64,000 nucleotides of DNA from Janthinobacterium sp. J1-1 (GTDB taxonomy: Bacteria > Pseudomonadota > Gammaproteobacteria > Burkholderiales > Burkholderiaceae_D), in assembly GCF_030944405.1 (NCBI RefSeq), contig NZ_CP132339.1, forward strand, positions 3,472,001 to 3,536,000, in the 5' to 3' direction. Below the pieces are notes generated by a model. The model had not been told where the DNA came from and made no database searches. It worked only from the letters and a program-made list of their open reading frames with translations. Made by a program: the position numbers and the translations under genes. Each line of letters opens with the position of its first letter. Within the stretch, counting starts at the first letter, position 1. Shown here piece by piece: positions 56,156 through 64,000 of the stretch.

Positions 56156-56322
56156 GTTCACCCAGCCATTTGCCGCTTTATGTACGATGGCGAACACACG
56201 AGTTTTCGGCCAGAAATTAAAATCACTACCGAACATAGCGGTCAGCGAACACTCCCCGGACAATGCAGTGCCACTCGACGACTATTCCTTCGACGCCCTT
56301 GTTCCCATGAAGTTGACACCCT

Positions 56323-57843
56323 ATGAACGACAACCGCACTGCCCAGCCGCGCGAACGGCGCAAACCGACCAGCCGCATTTCCACCGGCGTCGCCGGCCTC
56401 GATGACATCCTGTGCGGTGGCCTGACGGCCCAGCGCGTGTATCTGGTGGAAGGCTCGCCCGGCACCGGCAAGACCACGCTGGGCCTGCAATTCCTGCTCG
56501 ACGGCGTGACGCAGGGCGAGACCGGCCTGTATATCACCCTGTCGGAAACGGCCGACGAGCTCGACGCCGTGGCCGAAAGCCATGGCTGGAGCATGGACGG
56601 CATCGCCGTGTTCGAGCTGGCGAATGACACCTCGCTCGATCCCGACGCCCAGCAGTCCGTATTCCACCCGTCCGAAGTGGAGCTGGGCGAAACCACCAAA
56701 AGCGTGATGGAGCGGGTCAATACCCTGAAACCCTTGCGCGTGGTGTTCGACAGCCTGTCCGAGATGCGGCTGCTGGCGCAGAACCCGCTGCGCTACCGGC
56801 GCCAGATCCTGGCGCTGAAACAATTCTTCTCGCTGCGCGACTGCACCGTGCTGCTGCTCGACGACAAGTCCAACACGCCCGACCAGCAGCTGCACAGCAT
56901 TGCCCATGGCGTGATCAGCCTGGAACAGATCGCCCAGGAGTTCGGCAAGGAACGGCGCCGCGTGAATGTGATCAAGATGCGCGGCACCAAGTTTCGCGGC
57001 GGCTACCATGACTACATCCTGGAAACGGGCGGCCTGAAAATCTTTCCACGCCTGATCGCGGCCGAACACAACCGTGATTTCAGCGCCCAGGTCAGCTCGA
57101 CCGGCTCGGCCGCTTTCGATGCGCTGCTGGGCGGCGGCCTGGCCAAGGGGACGAATACCCTGATCGTCGGCCCGTCCGGCATCGGCAAGACCACGGTGTC
57201 GGTGCGCTGCCTGCTGTCGGCGCTGGAACGCGGTGAAAAGGCCTCGTTCTATCTGTTCGACGAGGGCCTGGCGACGTTTTTTGCGCGCTCGGCCTCGCTG
57301 CAGATGGACTTGCGGCCGTACGCCGCCCGCGGCCAGCTGGCGATCCACCATATCGACCCGGCCGAGCTGGCGCCCGGCGAATTTGCCCAGATGCTGCGCG
57401 ACGCGGTCGAGCAGTCCGATGTCAAGTTCATCGTCATCGACAGCCTGAACGCCTATCTGCAGGCGATGCCGGGCGAACATTTCTTGACCCTGCAGATGCA
57501 CGAACTGCTGTCCTATCTGAACCAGCAGGGCGTGACTACCGTGCTGGTGCTGGGCCAGCATGGCCTGATCGGCGAAGTGCGTTCCGACGTCGACCTGAGC
57601 TACCTCAGCGACACTACCGTGCTGCTGCGCTTCTTCGAGTCGAACGGCAAGCTGCGCCGTGCGATTACCGTGATCAAGAGCCGCACCAGCAACCATGCAT
57701 TGACCATCCATGAACTGAAACTCGGTTCCGGCGGCATCGCCATCGGCGGCGCGCTGGAAGGATTCGAGGGCATATTGACGGGCTTGCCAACCTACCGCGG
57801 CGCCACCCCCATGATGCTGGCGGGGCCCGATGAGCCTCGATAA
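56323..57843 (+). CDS. KaiC-like double RecA ATPase
   Basis: The 506-residue protein has two KaiC domains. The first starts ISTGVAGLDDILCGGL with Walker A GSPGTGKTT (about 44-52). The second has GSAAFDALLGGGLAKG and GPSGIGKTT (about 284-292), with FIVIDSLNAYLQ as Walker B. Length and order match KaiC homologues found in non-cyanobacteria, often next to histidine kinases, where they act in stress or light/energy signalling. The stop overlaps the kinase gene by 14 bases, so the two are translated together. Confidence 0.92.
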   Translation: MNDNRTAQPRERRKPTSRISTGVAGLDDILCGGLTAQRVYLVEGSPGTGKTTLGLQFLLDGVTQGETGLYITLSETADELDAVAESHGWSMDGIAVFELANDTSLDPDAQQSVFHPSEVELGETTKSVMERVNTLKPLRVVFDSLSEMRLLAQNPLRYRRQILALKQFFSLRDCTVLLLDDKSNTPDQQLHSIAHGVISLEQIAQEFGKERRRVNVIKMRGTKFRGGYHDYILETGGLKIFPRLIAAEHNRDFSAQVSSTGSAAFDALLGGGLAKGTNTLIVGPSGIGKTTVSVRCLLSALERGEKASFYLFDEGLATFFARSASLQMDLRPYAARGQLAIHHIDPAELAPGEFAQMLRDAVEQSDVKFIVIDSLNAYLQAMPGEHFLTLQMHELLSYLNQQGVTTVLVLGQHGLIGEVRSDVDLSYLSDTTVLLRFFESNGKLRRAITVIKSRTSNHALTIHELKLGSGGIAIGGALEGFEGILTGLPTYRGATPMMLAGPDEPR

Positions 57844-59548
57844 CGGCGCGCTCGACGAGCGTATCCTGATCCTGGCGCCGCATGGCCGCGACGCCGAAGT
57901 GATCCACCAGGTGCTGGCGCGCAACGGCTTTGGCGGCGGCGCGGTGGCCAGCTTCGACGCCATGGTCACCGAACTGCTGATCGGCGCCGGCGCCTGCGTG
58001 ATTGCCGAAGAAGCGCTGCAGGATTCCAGCGTCAACCAGCTGCTGGCCTGGCTGCGCACGCAGGAGCCGTGGTCCGACTTTCCCTTCGTGATATTGATCT
58101 CCAGGCGCACCGGCCTTACGCCGCAGGCGGCGCGCAGCACCTTTGACCAGCTGGGCAATATCATCCTGCTGGAACGCCCGCTCAATGCCGAGACCCTGCG
58201 CAGCGCCGCTGCCTCGGCCCTGCGCGGACGCCAGCGCCAGTACGAGGCGCGCAACATCCTGGGCGAGCGCATGCGCGTGGCGGAAAGCCTGCGCGACAGC
58301 CGGGCCCAGCTGCTGCAGCTGAACGAGACGCTGGAATCGCGCATCGAGGAACGCACGCGCGCGCTGGCGCAGGCCAATGACCGCCTGATGAACGAAGTCA
58401 TCGAACGCGAGCGGGTGCAGCTGGCCATGGTGCAGCTGCAAAAGATGGAGGCGGTGGGGCGCTTGACGGGCGGCATCGCGCATGACTTCAATAACCTGCT
58501 CAACGTGATCCAGGGCAGCATGGACCTGATCCTGTACTTGTCGAAGGACGAGAACGCCAAACGCAAGGCCGAAGTCGCCCGACGCGCCTGCGAGCGCGGC
58601 GGCAAGCTGACCAGCCAGCTGCTGGCGTTTTCGCGCAACCAGCGCCTGAACCTGCGCGCCACCGAACTGCACACCCTGTTCGACGGCGTGCGCGAACTGA
58701 TGGCCACCTCGCTGGGCTCGGCGATCACCCTGTCGTTCGAGATCGACCAGCAGGTGCGGTTCGTGATGGCGGACGTCAACCAGATGGAAATGGCGCTGCT
58801 GAACCTGGCCATCAACGCGCGCGACGCCATGCCGGCCGGCGGCAAACTGGTGGTGCGGGCCAGCCGCGCGGCCGCGCCCGAGGGACTGCTGGCGAGCGGC
58901 ATGTATTGCCTGATCGCCGTCACCGATGACGGCCAGGGCATGGACCCGGCGGTTGCCGCCAAGGTTTTCGAACCGTTTTTTACCACCAAGGCGATCGGCA
59001 AGGGCACGGGGCTGGGCCTGAGTCAGGTCTACGGCATGGCCCAGCAGTCGGGCGGCACCGCGCGCGTGATCAGCACGGCGGGCGTCGGCACCACGATTGA
59101 GATCTGGCTGCGCCTGACCGGCGACGCCACGGATGCCGAGGATGCGGAACCGGCCCAGCCGCCGCCGGTTCCCGGCGCCGGCGCGCGCATCCTGGTGGTC
59201 GAAGACGACAGCTCGGTACGCCTGTCGATGGTCGAATCGCTCGAAGCGCTCGGCTATTGTGTCAGCCAGGCGCAGGATGGCCAGGCCGGCCTGCACGAAC
59301 TGCGGCGCGACAAGCCCAGCCTGATGATCACCGACTACCTGATGCCCGGCATGACGGGCGCCGAACTGGTGGCGATCGCCAACCGCGAGTTTCCCGGATT
59401 GCCGATGATCATCGCCACCGGCTATGCGGACATGGAAGCGATCGACCAGGTGATCGGCAGCAATACCGTGCTGCGCAAACCGTTCCAGCTGGCCGACCTG
59501 GCGGCGACGGTAACGCAGGCGCTGGGGCGGCAGGCGGGGATGGTTTGA
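57830..59548 (+). CDS. Hybrid histidine kinase with C-terminal receiver
   Basis: The 572-residue cytoplasmic protein has three parts. Residues 1-130 form a receiver-like or sensor domain lacking the phosphoryl Asp (ILILAPHGRDAEVIHQVL; the Asp site falls in VIAEEAL). After a coiled coil comes a kinase core with H-box TGGIAHDFNNLL (His218), N-box NLAINARDAM, DDGQGMD and GTGLGLSQVYG. The C-terminal receiver has VVEDDSS, ITDYLMPGMTG (Asp502) and LRKPF. It likely works with the KaiC-like protein encoded just upstream, as in other KaiC-kinase pairs. Confidence 0.92.
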   Translation: MSLDNGALDERILILAPHGRDAEVIHQVLARNGFGGGAVASFDAMVTELLIGAGACVIAEEALQDSSVNQLLAWLRTQEPWSDFPFVILISRRTGLTPQAARSTFDQLGNIILLERPLNAETLRSAAASALRGRQRQYEARNILGERMRVAESLRDSRAQLLQLNETLESRIEERTRALAQANDRLMNEVIERERVQLAMVQLQKMEAVGRLTGGIAHDFNNLLNVIQGSMDLILYLSKDENAKRKAEVARRACERGGKLTSQLLAFSRNQRLNLRATELHTLFDGVRELMATSLGSAITLSFEIDQQVRFVMADVNQMEMALLNLAINARDAMPAGGKLVVRASRAAAPEGLLASGMYCLIAVTDDGQGMDPAVAAKVFEPFFTTKAIGKGTGLGLSQVYGMAQQSGGTARVISTAGVGTTIEIWLRLTGDATDAEDAEPAQPPPVPGAGARILVVEDDSSVRLSMVESLEALGYCVSQAQDGQAGLHELRRDKPSLMITDYLMPGMTGAELVAIANREFPGLPMIIATGYADMEAIDQVIGSNTVLRKPFQLADLAATVTQALGRQAGMV

Positions 59549-60642
59549 TGAGTGAAATCGTTGCGCCCGGCGACCTGATGCTGCCGTCCGAACTTGAACG
59601 GCAAAAGATCTTCTACACGCTCAAGAAAGTGAGCTCGATCACCGCCTGGCGCCGCAATTATGCCCTGTATAAAGCCTGGGCCGACGTGACCAAGGCCAGC
59701 CTGCAGGAAGCGACACGGCAGGGCTGGGCGCTGGTGACCTCGCTGCCGGCGTCGGAGCTGGCGTTTGTGCAGGGTGGACTGGATGAGTTCAGGAAAGCCA
59801 TGGCGAAGCTGGAAAAAAACAACTTCAAGGACTTCGGCGATCCGCCTTTTTTCGAACTGATCGCCGCCCGCAAGCGCCTGACCATTCAGCTGAGCGTGCA
59901 GCGGCGGGTGGATGAAGGCGAGAACGGCGTCAACGAGCCACATACGCCGCTGTGGCAGGCGTATTGCGACGCCATGCACTCGGCCTACGATGAGTGGGCG
60001 GAATGCTCGATGCATCTTTATCAGCGTGATTATTTTCCTGGCGGCCTGTGGTATTACAACCGCTGGCTGAGAAACGATCTGCCGCTGATGCACTTTCCTG
60101 ATGACATGGAAGCGGTGCCCGATCCTGCCGTCAACACCTTTGTTCGCGCGAATGGCTTCGTGCCTTTTGCCGGCATCTGGGAACCGGTCGCCGCGCCGGC
60201 CACGCGCTTTATCGACCGTTTCACCGGTGCCTGGAGGCCGCAGGCGCCGTTCAAGGTGGTGGCGCCGATGAAATATTTCGATCGCGGCGCGCAGGCGCAT
60301 GCGATGACCTTGCAAGACAACAGCGACAGCGACGACAAGGGCGAAAAACTGCACCTGGCCTGGCGCCTGCTATGGCGCGAGGACCGCTACACGGACGGCA
60401 CCATGCCCGCGGAAGAGGCGCACTACCGGTTCCTGGAACCCGAGCGTTCGCGCCCCACAACGTCTGGCGGCGAACCCGTCGATGGCGTGATCTGGGCCTG
60501 GAGCGGCGCGGCGGCGCCGGCCAGCGGCACCTGGCTGTGCGATACGCAAGGCAAGTACAGGGAAGTGCGAAAAAAGGGCCAGCGCATGGGCTTTTTGCAG
60601 GGGGCGCGCGTCGTGCGCTGGGTATTGATACGGCCGGATTGA
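59548..60642 (+). CDS. Imm71-like protein (possible orphan immunity protein)
   Basis: ATG 59548 overlaps the kinase stop (TGATG). The 364-residue product has no signal peptide. It is rich in Trp and Tyr, with segments LPSELERQKIFYTLKKVSSITAWRR, FKDFGDPPFFELIAARKRL and WAECSMHLYQRDYFPGGLWYYNRWLR. From memory these resemble proteins annotated as Imm71-type immunity proteins of polymorphic toxin loci; this needs a profile search. No toxin gene is adjacent, so it would be an orphan. The coupling to a signalling operon is unusual. Confidence 0.6.
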   Translation: MSEIVAPGDLMLPSELERQKIFYTLKKVSSITAWRRNYALYKAWADVTKASLQEATRQGWALVTSLPASELAFVQGGLDEFRKAMAKLEKNNFKDFGDPPFFELIAARKRLTIQLSVQRRVDEGENGVNEPHTPLWQAYCDAMHSAYDEWAECSMHLYQRDYFPGGLWYYNRWLRNDLPLMHFPDDMEAVPDPAVNTFVRANGFVPFAGIWEPVAAPATRFIDRFTGAWRPQAPFKVVAPMKYFDRGAQAHAMTLQDNSDSDDKGEKLHLAWRLLWREDRYTDGTMPAEEAHYRFLEPERSRPTTSGGEPVDGVIWAWSGAAAPASGTWLCDTQGKYREVRKKGQRMGFLQGARVVRWVLIRPD

Positions 60643-60646
60643 GCTC

Positions 60647-61441
60647 TCAGACGGTGGGTATCGTCCCGCCATCGATCACATATTCGCTGCCATGGATGGA
60701 GGCCGCCCGCTGCGAGGCCAGGAAGGCGACCAGTTCGGCCACTTCGTCCGGTTTGCCCGGACGGCCGATCGGAATGCCGCCCAGGCTGTCCATCAATAGC
60801 TCGCGCGCAGCGATGTCGCTGGTGCCGCCATGCTCGGCGATGCGCCTTATCATGGCGCTGGCCGCCGTGGTTTCGATAAAGCCGGGCGCCACCGTGTTGA
60901 TGCGGATGCCGCGCGGGCCGAATTCATTGGCCAGGCCCTTGCTGTAGTTGCTCAGGGCCGCCTTGGCGGCGGCATAGGCCAGGGTAGACTCGAACAGCGG
61001 CAGGCTGCGCTGTATCGATGAGATATGAATGATGACGCCGGCGCCCTGGTCCAGCATGGCCGGCAGCAAGGCCCGGTCCAGCCGCACCGCCGCCAGCAGG
61101 TTGCTCTGCAGCGCCTCCTCCCATAATTGATCGGTCAGTGCCAGCGCGCCGCCGCCGGGTGCGGTCGAGCCGCCGACATTGTTGACGAGGATATCGACGC
61201 CGCCATGCGAGACCAAAATGGCGTCGGCCACCGCATCGCTTCCTTCCCGGGTGCCGAGGTCGGCGCGGACGAACGCCACGCCGGGCGGCAGTTCACCGGA
61301 CGCTTCCCTGGCGGTGGTGATCACCCGGGCGCCACGCGCCTGCATCAGGTCGACGATGGCGCGGCCCATGCCCCTGGTGCCGCCGGTGACGAGGACGCGC
61401 TGGCCGGCGAAGTCTTGCGGTTGATTCAATGCGTGGTTCAT
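60647..61441 (-). CDS. SDR-family oxidoreductase
   Basis: ATG 61441 gives a 264-residue classical short-chain dehydrogenase with the cofactor motif [18 protein letters not shown], catalytic Ser and Tyr in [20 protein letters not shown], and a C-terminal [10 protein letters not shown]. It overlaps the SnoaL-like gene by 4 bases (ATGA). The substrate is unknown. It converges with the Imm71-like gene, with only 4 bases between stops. Confidence 0.9.
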   Translation of the reverse strand: MNHALNQPQDFAGQRVLVTGGTRGMGRAIVDLMQARGARVITTAREASGELPPGVAFVRADLGTREGSDAVADAILVSHGGVDILVNNVGGSTAPGGGALALTDQLWEEALQSNLLAAVRLDRALLPAMLDQGAGVIIHISSIQRSLPLFESTLAYAAAKAALSNYSKGLANEFGPRGIRINTVAPGFIETTAASAMIRRIAEHGGTSDIAARELLMDSLGGIPIGRPGKPDEVAELVAFLASQRAASIHGSEYVIDGGTIPTV

Positions 61442-61767
61442 GATGTGATCTCCAGTACGGTGATTTTTGCGGCATCGATATTGAAAGCAAAGTCCAGCAG
61501 CACCGGGCTGCCCGGAAAATTGCCGCTGACTTCGCCCTTGGCCACGCAACCTTCCGCTGTGACGGTGCAGGCGAGGGGCTCCACCGTCGCGGCATATTTG
61601 TCGCTGGAGGCGCGTTTCCATTCAGTAATTGCGGCGTGGCCACGATGCACATGGTGCTCGTCGCGCACCTCGCCATCGGCACTGAAACACTGCGCCACTG
61701 CAGCCGCATCGTGCGCGTTTTCTGCTTGAAAGTAGGCTGCCACCACGGCAGGCAAGTTGATCGCCAT
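61438..61767 (-). CDS. SnoaL-like / NTF2-fold protein
   Basis: ATG 61767 follows AGGAG; the frame opens at 61812 without a ribosome site. The 109-residue protein ([35 protein letters not shown]) is an NTF2-fold SnoaL-like domain with the usual length. Such proteins are small isomerases/hydrolases or binding partners. It is coupled to the SDR gene and divergent from a LysR regulator, so the three probably form a small ligand-responsive catabolic unit. Confidence 0.85.
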   Translation of the reverse strand: MAINLPAVVAAYFQAENAHDAAAVAQCFSADGEVRDEHHVHRGHAAITEWKRASSDKYAATVEPLACTVTAEGCVAKGEVSGNFPGSPVLLDFAFNIDAAKITVLEITS

Positions 61768-61851
61768 GCTGTTCTCCTGTTGCGTTGATCGAGTGCTCAT
61801 CATAAGTAACATGATTTATTCCCGATACGCTGGTTCGGCATGTAAGCTATC

Positions 61852-61862
61852 AACTCAAAGTT
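61852..61862. promoter_or_regulatory. Short inverted repeat AACT-CAA-AGTT near the LysR start
   Basis: AACTCAAAGTT lies 13 bases before the LysR ATG in the 108-base divergent region. It could be part of a LysR autoregulatory site. The arms are only four bases, so the case is weak. Confidence 0.3.
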
Positions 61863-61875
61863 AATAATCAACGCC

Positions 61876-62805
61876 ATGAAACCCATCTCGTTTGAAGCCA
61901 TCCGTATCTTCCTCGCCGTGGCCGAGGCCAGGAGTTTTACCGCCGCGGCGATACGCCTGGGCGTGACGCCGGCGGCGGCCAGCAAGGCGGTCAAGCTGCT
62001 CGAAGCGCAGCATGGCGTCATCGTGTTCGTGCGCAATACGCGCCGGGTGGCGCTGACCGAGGCCGGCGGCGTCCTGTACGCCAGCCTGCTGGCGGCCACC
62101 GCGCAGATCGACGATGCGTTTGCGGCGCTGACCCGCTTTCGCGACCGGCCGGCGGGCACCTTGCGGCTGACCGTGCCGCGCGCCTTGGGGGCGCTGGTGC
62201 TGAAGGGCCTGGCGCCACGCTTCCAGCGCGCGTATCCCGATGTGTCGCTCGATATTTCGCTCGACGATGGCGAGGTCGACTTGCTGGAGCAGGGCTATGA
62301 CGCCGGCATACGGCTGGGCCAGTCGGTGGCGCAAGGCATGGTGGCGGTGCGCCTGACGGGCGAGCTGGCCTGGTCGGTGGTGGCTACGCCCGCGTACTTC
62401 GCGCGCGCCGGCAGGCCGTTGATCCCGGAAGACCTGGTGCGCCACGACACCGTGCGCTACCGTTTCCACCGCTCGAAAGCGCTGGCGCCCTGGGCCTTCG
62501 TGCGCAATGGCGACACCTTCCATGTGGAAACCGGGCACAAGCTGGTGGTCAACGACACGGGCCTGATCGCCGACTTTGCCCGCTCCGGGCTGGGCCTGGC
62601 CTACCTGCCTGATATCGAGATCGCGCAGGACCTGGCCGACGGGCGGCTCGAACGCGTGCTCGAAGCGTTTGTTCCGCCGTCATCGGGCATGTTCCTGTAT
62701 TTCGCCGCCAGGACGCAAAGCCAGCCCAAGTTGCGCGCGTTTATCGATATGGCGACTGCCGACAATGGCTTGTTGGCCTCAATGGCAGGCAAGGGCAGTG
62801 CATGA
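61876..62805 (+). CDS. LysR-family transcriptional regulator
   Basis: The 309-residue protein has the LysR HTH (FLAVAEARSFTAAAIRLGVTPAAASKAVKLLEA, about residues 12-45) and a substrate-binding domain of the CrgA/AaeR-type (GTLRLTVPRALGALVL, YDAGIRLGQSV, GLIADFARSGLGLAYLPD). It is transcribed divergently from the SnoaL-SDR pair and is likely their regulator. Confidence 0.92.
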   Translation: MKPISFEAIRIFLAVAEARSFTAAAIRLGVTPAAASKAVKLLEAQHGVIVFVRNTRRVALTEAGGVLYASLLAATAQIDDAFAALTRFRDRPAGTLRLTVPRALGALVLKGLAPRFQRAYPDVSLDISLDDGEVDLLEQGYDAGIRLGQSVAQGMVAVRLTGELAWSVVATPAYFARAGRPLIPEDLVRHDTVRYRFHRSKALAPWAFVRNGDTFHVETGHKLVVNDTGLIADFARSGLGLAYLPDIEIAQDLADGRLERVLEAFVPPSSGMFLYFAARTQSQPKLRAFIDMATADNGLLASMAGKGSA

Positions 62806-62837
62806 CCGGCTCAGGTCTTGAACCAGGCTGGTGGCAT

Positions 62838-63221
62838 TCACAGCTTGTCCCACGCGACGCTGGCCGTCTGCACTTGCAGCCTGTATCGATTGCGTATGGT
62901 CTCAAATTCAGCGCCGGAGACAGGTCCGGAAATATGGCCTGATTTGATGTCAATGACCATCCATCCGTCTCGGTCGCCACGAAACGTGGCGTATCGCTCG
63001 ACGCCGATCATCTCGTCGTTCCAGGCCAGGCGAAGAACGGTGCCCTCGATCAGTCCGCCACCTTGCTCAGCCACATGCGATGGTCCGTGCAGATAATAGG
63101 TTTTGTTATCTTCCCATCGTTCCAGCTGGTAGTTGCCGGGTAATGATTTGGTGTTATCACATCCCGCCGCAAAAATCAGCGGAAGGGATGCAAACAGTAC
63201 TCGCCAGGCAGTGCTTTTCAT
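62838..63221 (-). CDS. Hypothetical lipoprotein
   Basis: The 127-residue product has a lipoprotein signal (LFASLPLIFAAGC) with Cys21 as the lipidation site; Asp follows the Cys (CDN), suggesting retention in the inner membrane. The rest is beta-rich (YQLERWEDNKTYYL) and matches no family I recognise. Confidence 0.7.
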   Translation of the reverse strand: MKSTAWRVLFASLPLIFAAGCDNTKSLPGNYQLERWEDNKTYYLHGPSHVAEQGGGLIEGTVLRLAWNDEMIGVERYATFRGDRDGWMVIDIKSGHISGPVSGAEFETIRNRYRLQVQTASVAWDKL

Positions 63222-63258
63222 CGAGGTACCAAATAGGATTGCAGCACAATGTAATATC

Positions 63259-64000
63259 TCAGCTTTCTTCGAACGTCAGTTCGATTACGCTGTCGTCGCT
63301 CCAGTCCTTTTCGCGCAAGGGCGGCGTGAACGAAAAACCGCTGAATGGCACGGGTGCGGTTTTTCCATTGTAGCTGATGGTGGCGGCCGTAATGCGCTGC
63401 GGTTCGGTAAAGCTGTAAGTGCCTTTCTGCGACACGAAATTGCATGGTCCGCCCAGCGCGCTCAAGGTGGTGCGCATGGCAAACGGCAGCGTGTCCTTGT
63501 CGATTGCCCAGTGCACCTCGCACGTCAGCCGCAGGTCGCCCAGGCGGCGGCTGGTATCGGTGGCCGTCGCACTTCGGATATAGGGAATCCAGCGGACCGA
63601 GCCGGCTTTGCGGTTGAGCGTCAGGTCGGCCTTTGCAAGGAGCGGGTCCTGCTCGGCTGGCAGGCTGAAAATGCTTTTTTCTTCCAGCGCTATCGGCATA
63701 CTCGCATAGTCGCTTTCCAGCCGGAGCTGGAGCGCGTTCATGTCGACATCCGCATGGCGCGGCTGCAGGATAAAGCGCAGCCTTGCATCAGGCGCCAGCG
63801 CGTGCTTTTCCTCGAATCGATGCACGCCCTTGAGCATGGCGCTGTACGGCTTCCAGTCCGGGTCCCGGATGCCCTTGATATTGACTGACGAGGTGGCCTC
63901 GTCCCCGGAGGGTGTCACGGGGGGCGCATCGTCCGCCTGTGCCTGGACCGCGTTACAGCAAAAATACGCCAACAGGCTGGCGGTTTTCAAAGCGCGCAAA
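63259..64000 (-). CDS. Hypothetical exported protein, 5' end at window edge
   Basis: The frame is open to the window edge, and the first in-frame start inside is a TTG at 63999. The N-terminus RALKTASLLAYFCCNAVQAQA looks like a signal peptide, so the true start is likely a few codons to the right. About 246 residues are visible. The mature part is beta-rich with two cysteines (LTCEVHW and GGPCNFV) that may form a disulfide. No family is recognised. It is followed by the lipoprotein gene on the same strand. Confidence 0.65.
   Translation of the reverse strand, partial: LRALKTASLLAYFCCNAVQAQADDAPPVTPSGDEATSSVNIKGIRDPDWKPYSAMLKGVHRFEEKHALAPDARLRFILQPRHADVDMNALQLRLESDYASMPIALEEKSIFSLPAEQDPLLAKADLTLNRKAGSVRWIPYIRSATATDTSRRLGDLRLTCEVHWAIDKDTLPFAMRTTLSALGGPCNFVSQKGTYSFTEPQRITAATISYNGKTAPVPFSGFSFTPPLREKDWSDDSVIELTFEES

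Noticed and set aside
56242..59007. A 921-codon open frame on the minus strand
   Set aside because: It lies antisense to the KaiC and histidine kinase genes, has no domain and results from high GC at third positions.

Overview
The window is high-GC, densely packed DNA from a heterotrophic bacterium, most likely a betaproteobacterium of the Oxalobacteraceae (Janthinobacterium/Duganella/Massilia-like). This is inferred from gene content: a glucokinase-RpiR fusion beside a LamB porin and a Gts-type sugar ABC transporter, a PHB synthase, and FNR-type sites. No rRNA, tRNA, CRISPR array or intact insertion sequence was seen.

Layout. 1-5388: the last three genes of a DUF5682 / VWA / SWIM-zinc-finger cassette. 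5463-10543: a plastic region with a frameshifted Sel1-repeat pseudogene, a broken DUF1090 copy, two divergent AT-richer unknown genes (one with a zinc ribbon and ADP-ribosyltransferase-like motifs), an intact DUF1090 gene and an intact Sel1 gene. 10547-21887: a sugar locus with an AGE-family epimerase/isomerase plus PfkB kinase, a LacI regulator, a glucokinase-RpiR fusion, a LamB-type porin and a GtsABCD-like ABC importer. Several perfect palindromes sit in its promoters. 22049-52260: a stress and low-oxygen island. It holds two P-type ATPases, two triple-BON proteins, two Hsp20 chaperones, four universal stress proteins, a hydratase-phosphotransacylase fusion facing a PHB synthase, an FMN-binding protein, an outer-membrane factor/HlyD/RbbA/YhhJ exporter operon, a PAS-GGDEF-EAL protein, a nitroreductase and flavodoxin pair, a P-loop kinase fusion and an alcohol dehydrogenase. 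FNR/Anr-type boxes (TTGAT-N4-ATCAA, perfect or near-perfect) recur in its intergenic regions, two of them about 41-42 bp upstream of inferred transcription starts. The island therefore looks like one oxygen-responsive regulon.

52446-54967: an arsenic locus, arsR-arsC-arsB, with an arsH gene cut off after about 48 codons. The cut is filled by a diverged second copy of the 3' end and terminator of the sugar ABC ATPase gene located 33 kb away. 55001-64000: an AmpH-like serine hydrolase lacking the expected catalytic lysine, a KaiC-like ATPase with a hybrid histidine kinase and an Imm71-like protein in one operon, an SDR/SnoaL pair divergent from a LysR regulator, a small lipoprotein, and a periplasmic protein cut by the window edge.

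The points most worth following are the FNR-linked island with its possible CTG-started secreted peptide, the zinc-ribbon/ART-like gene pair between DUF1090 repeats, and the arsH/gtsD rearrangement.
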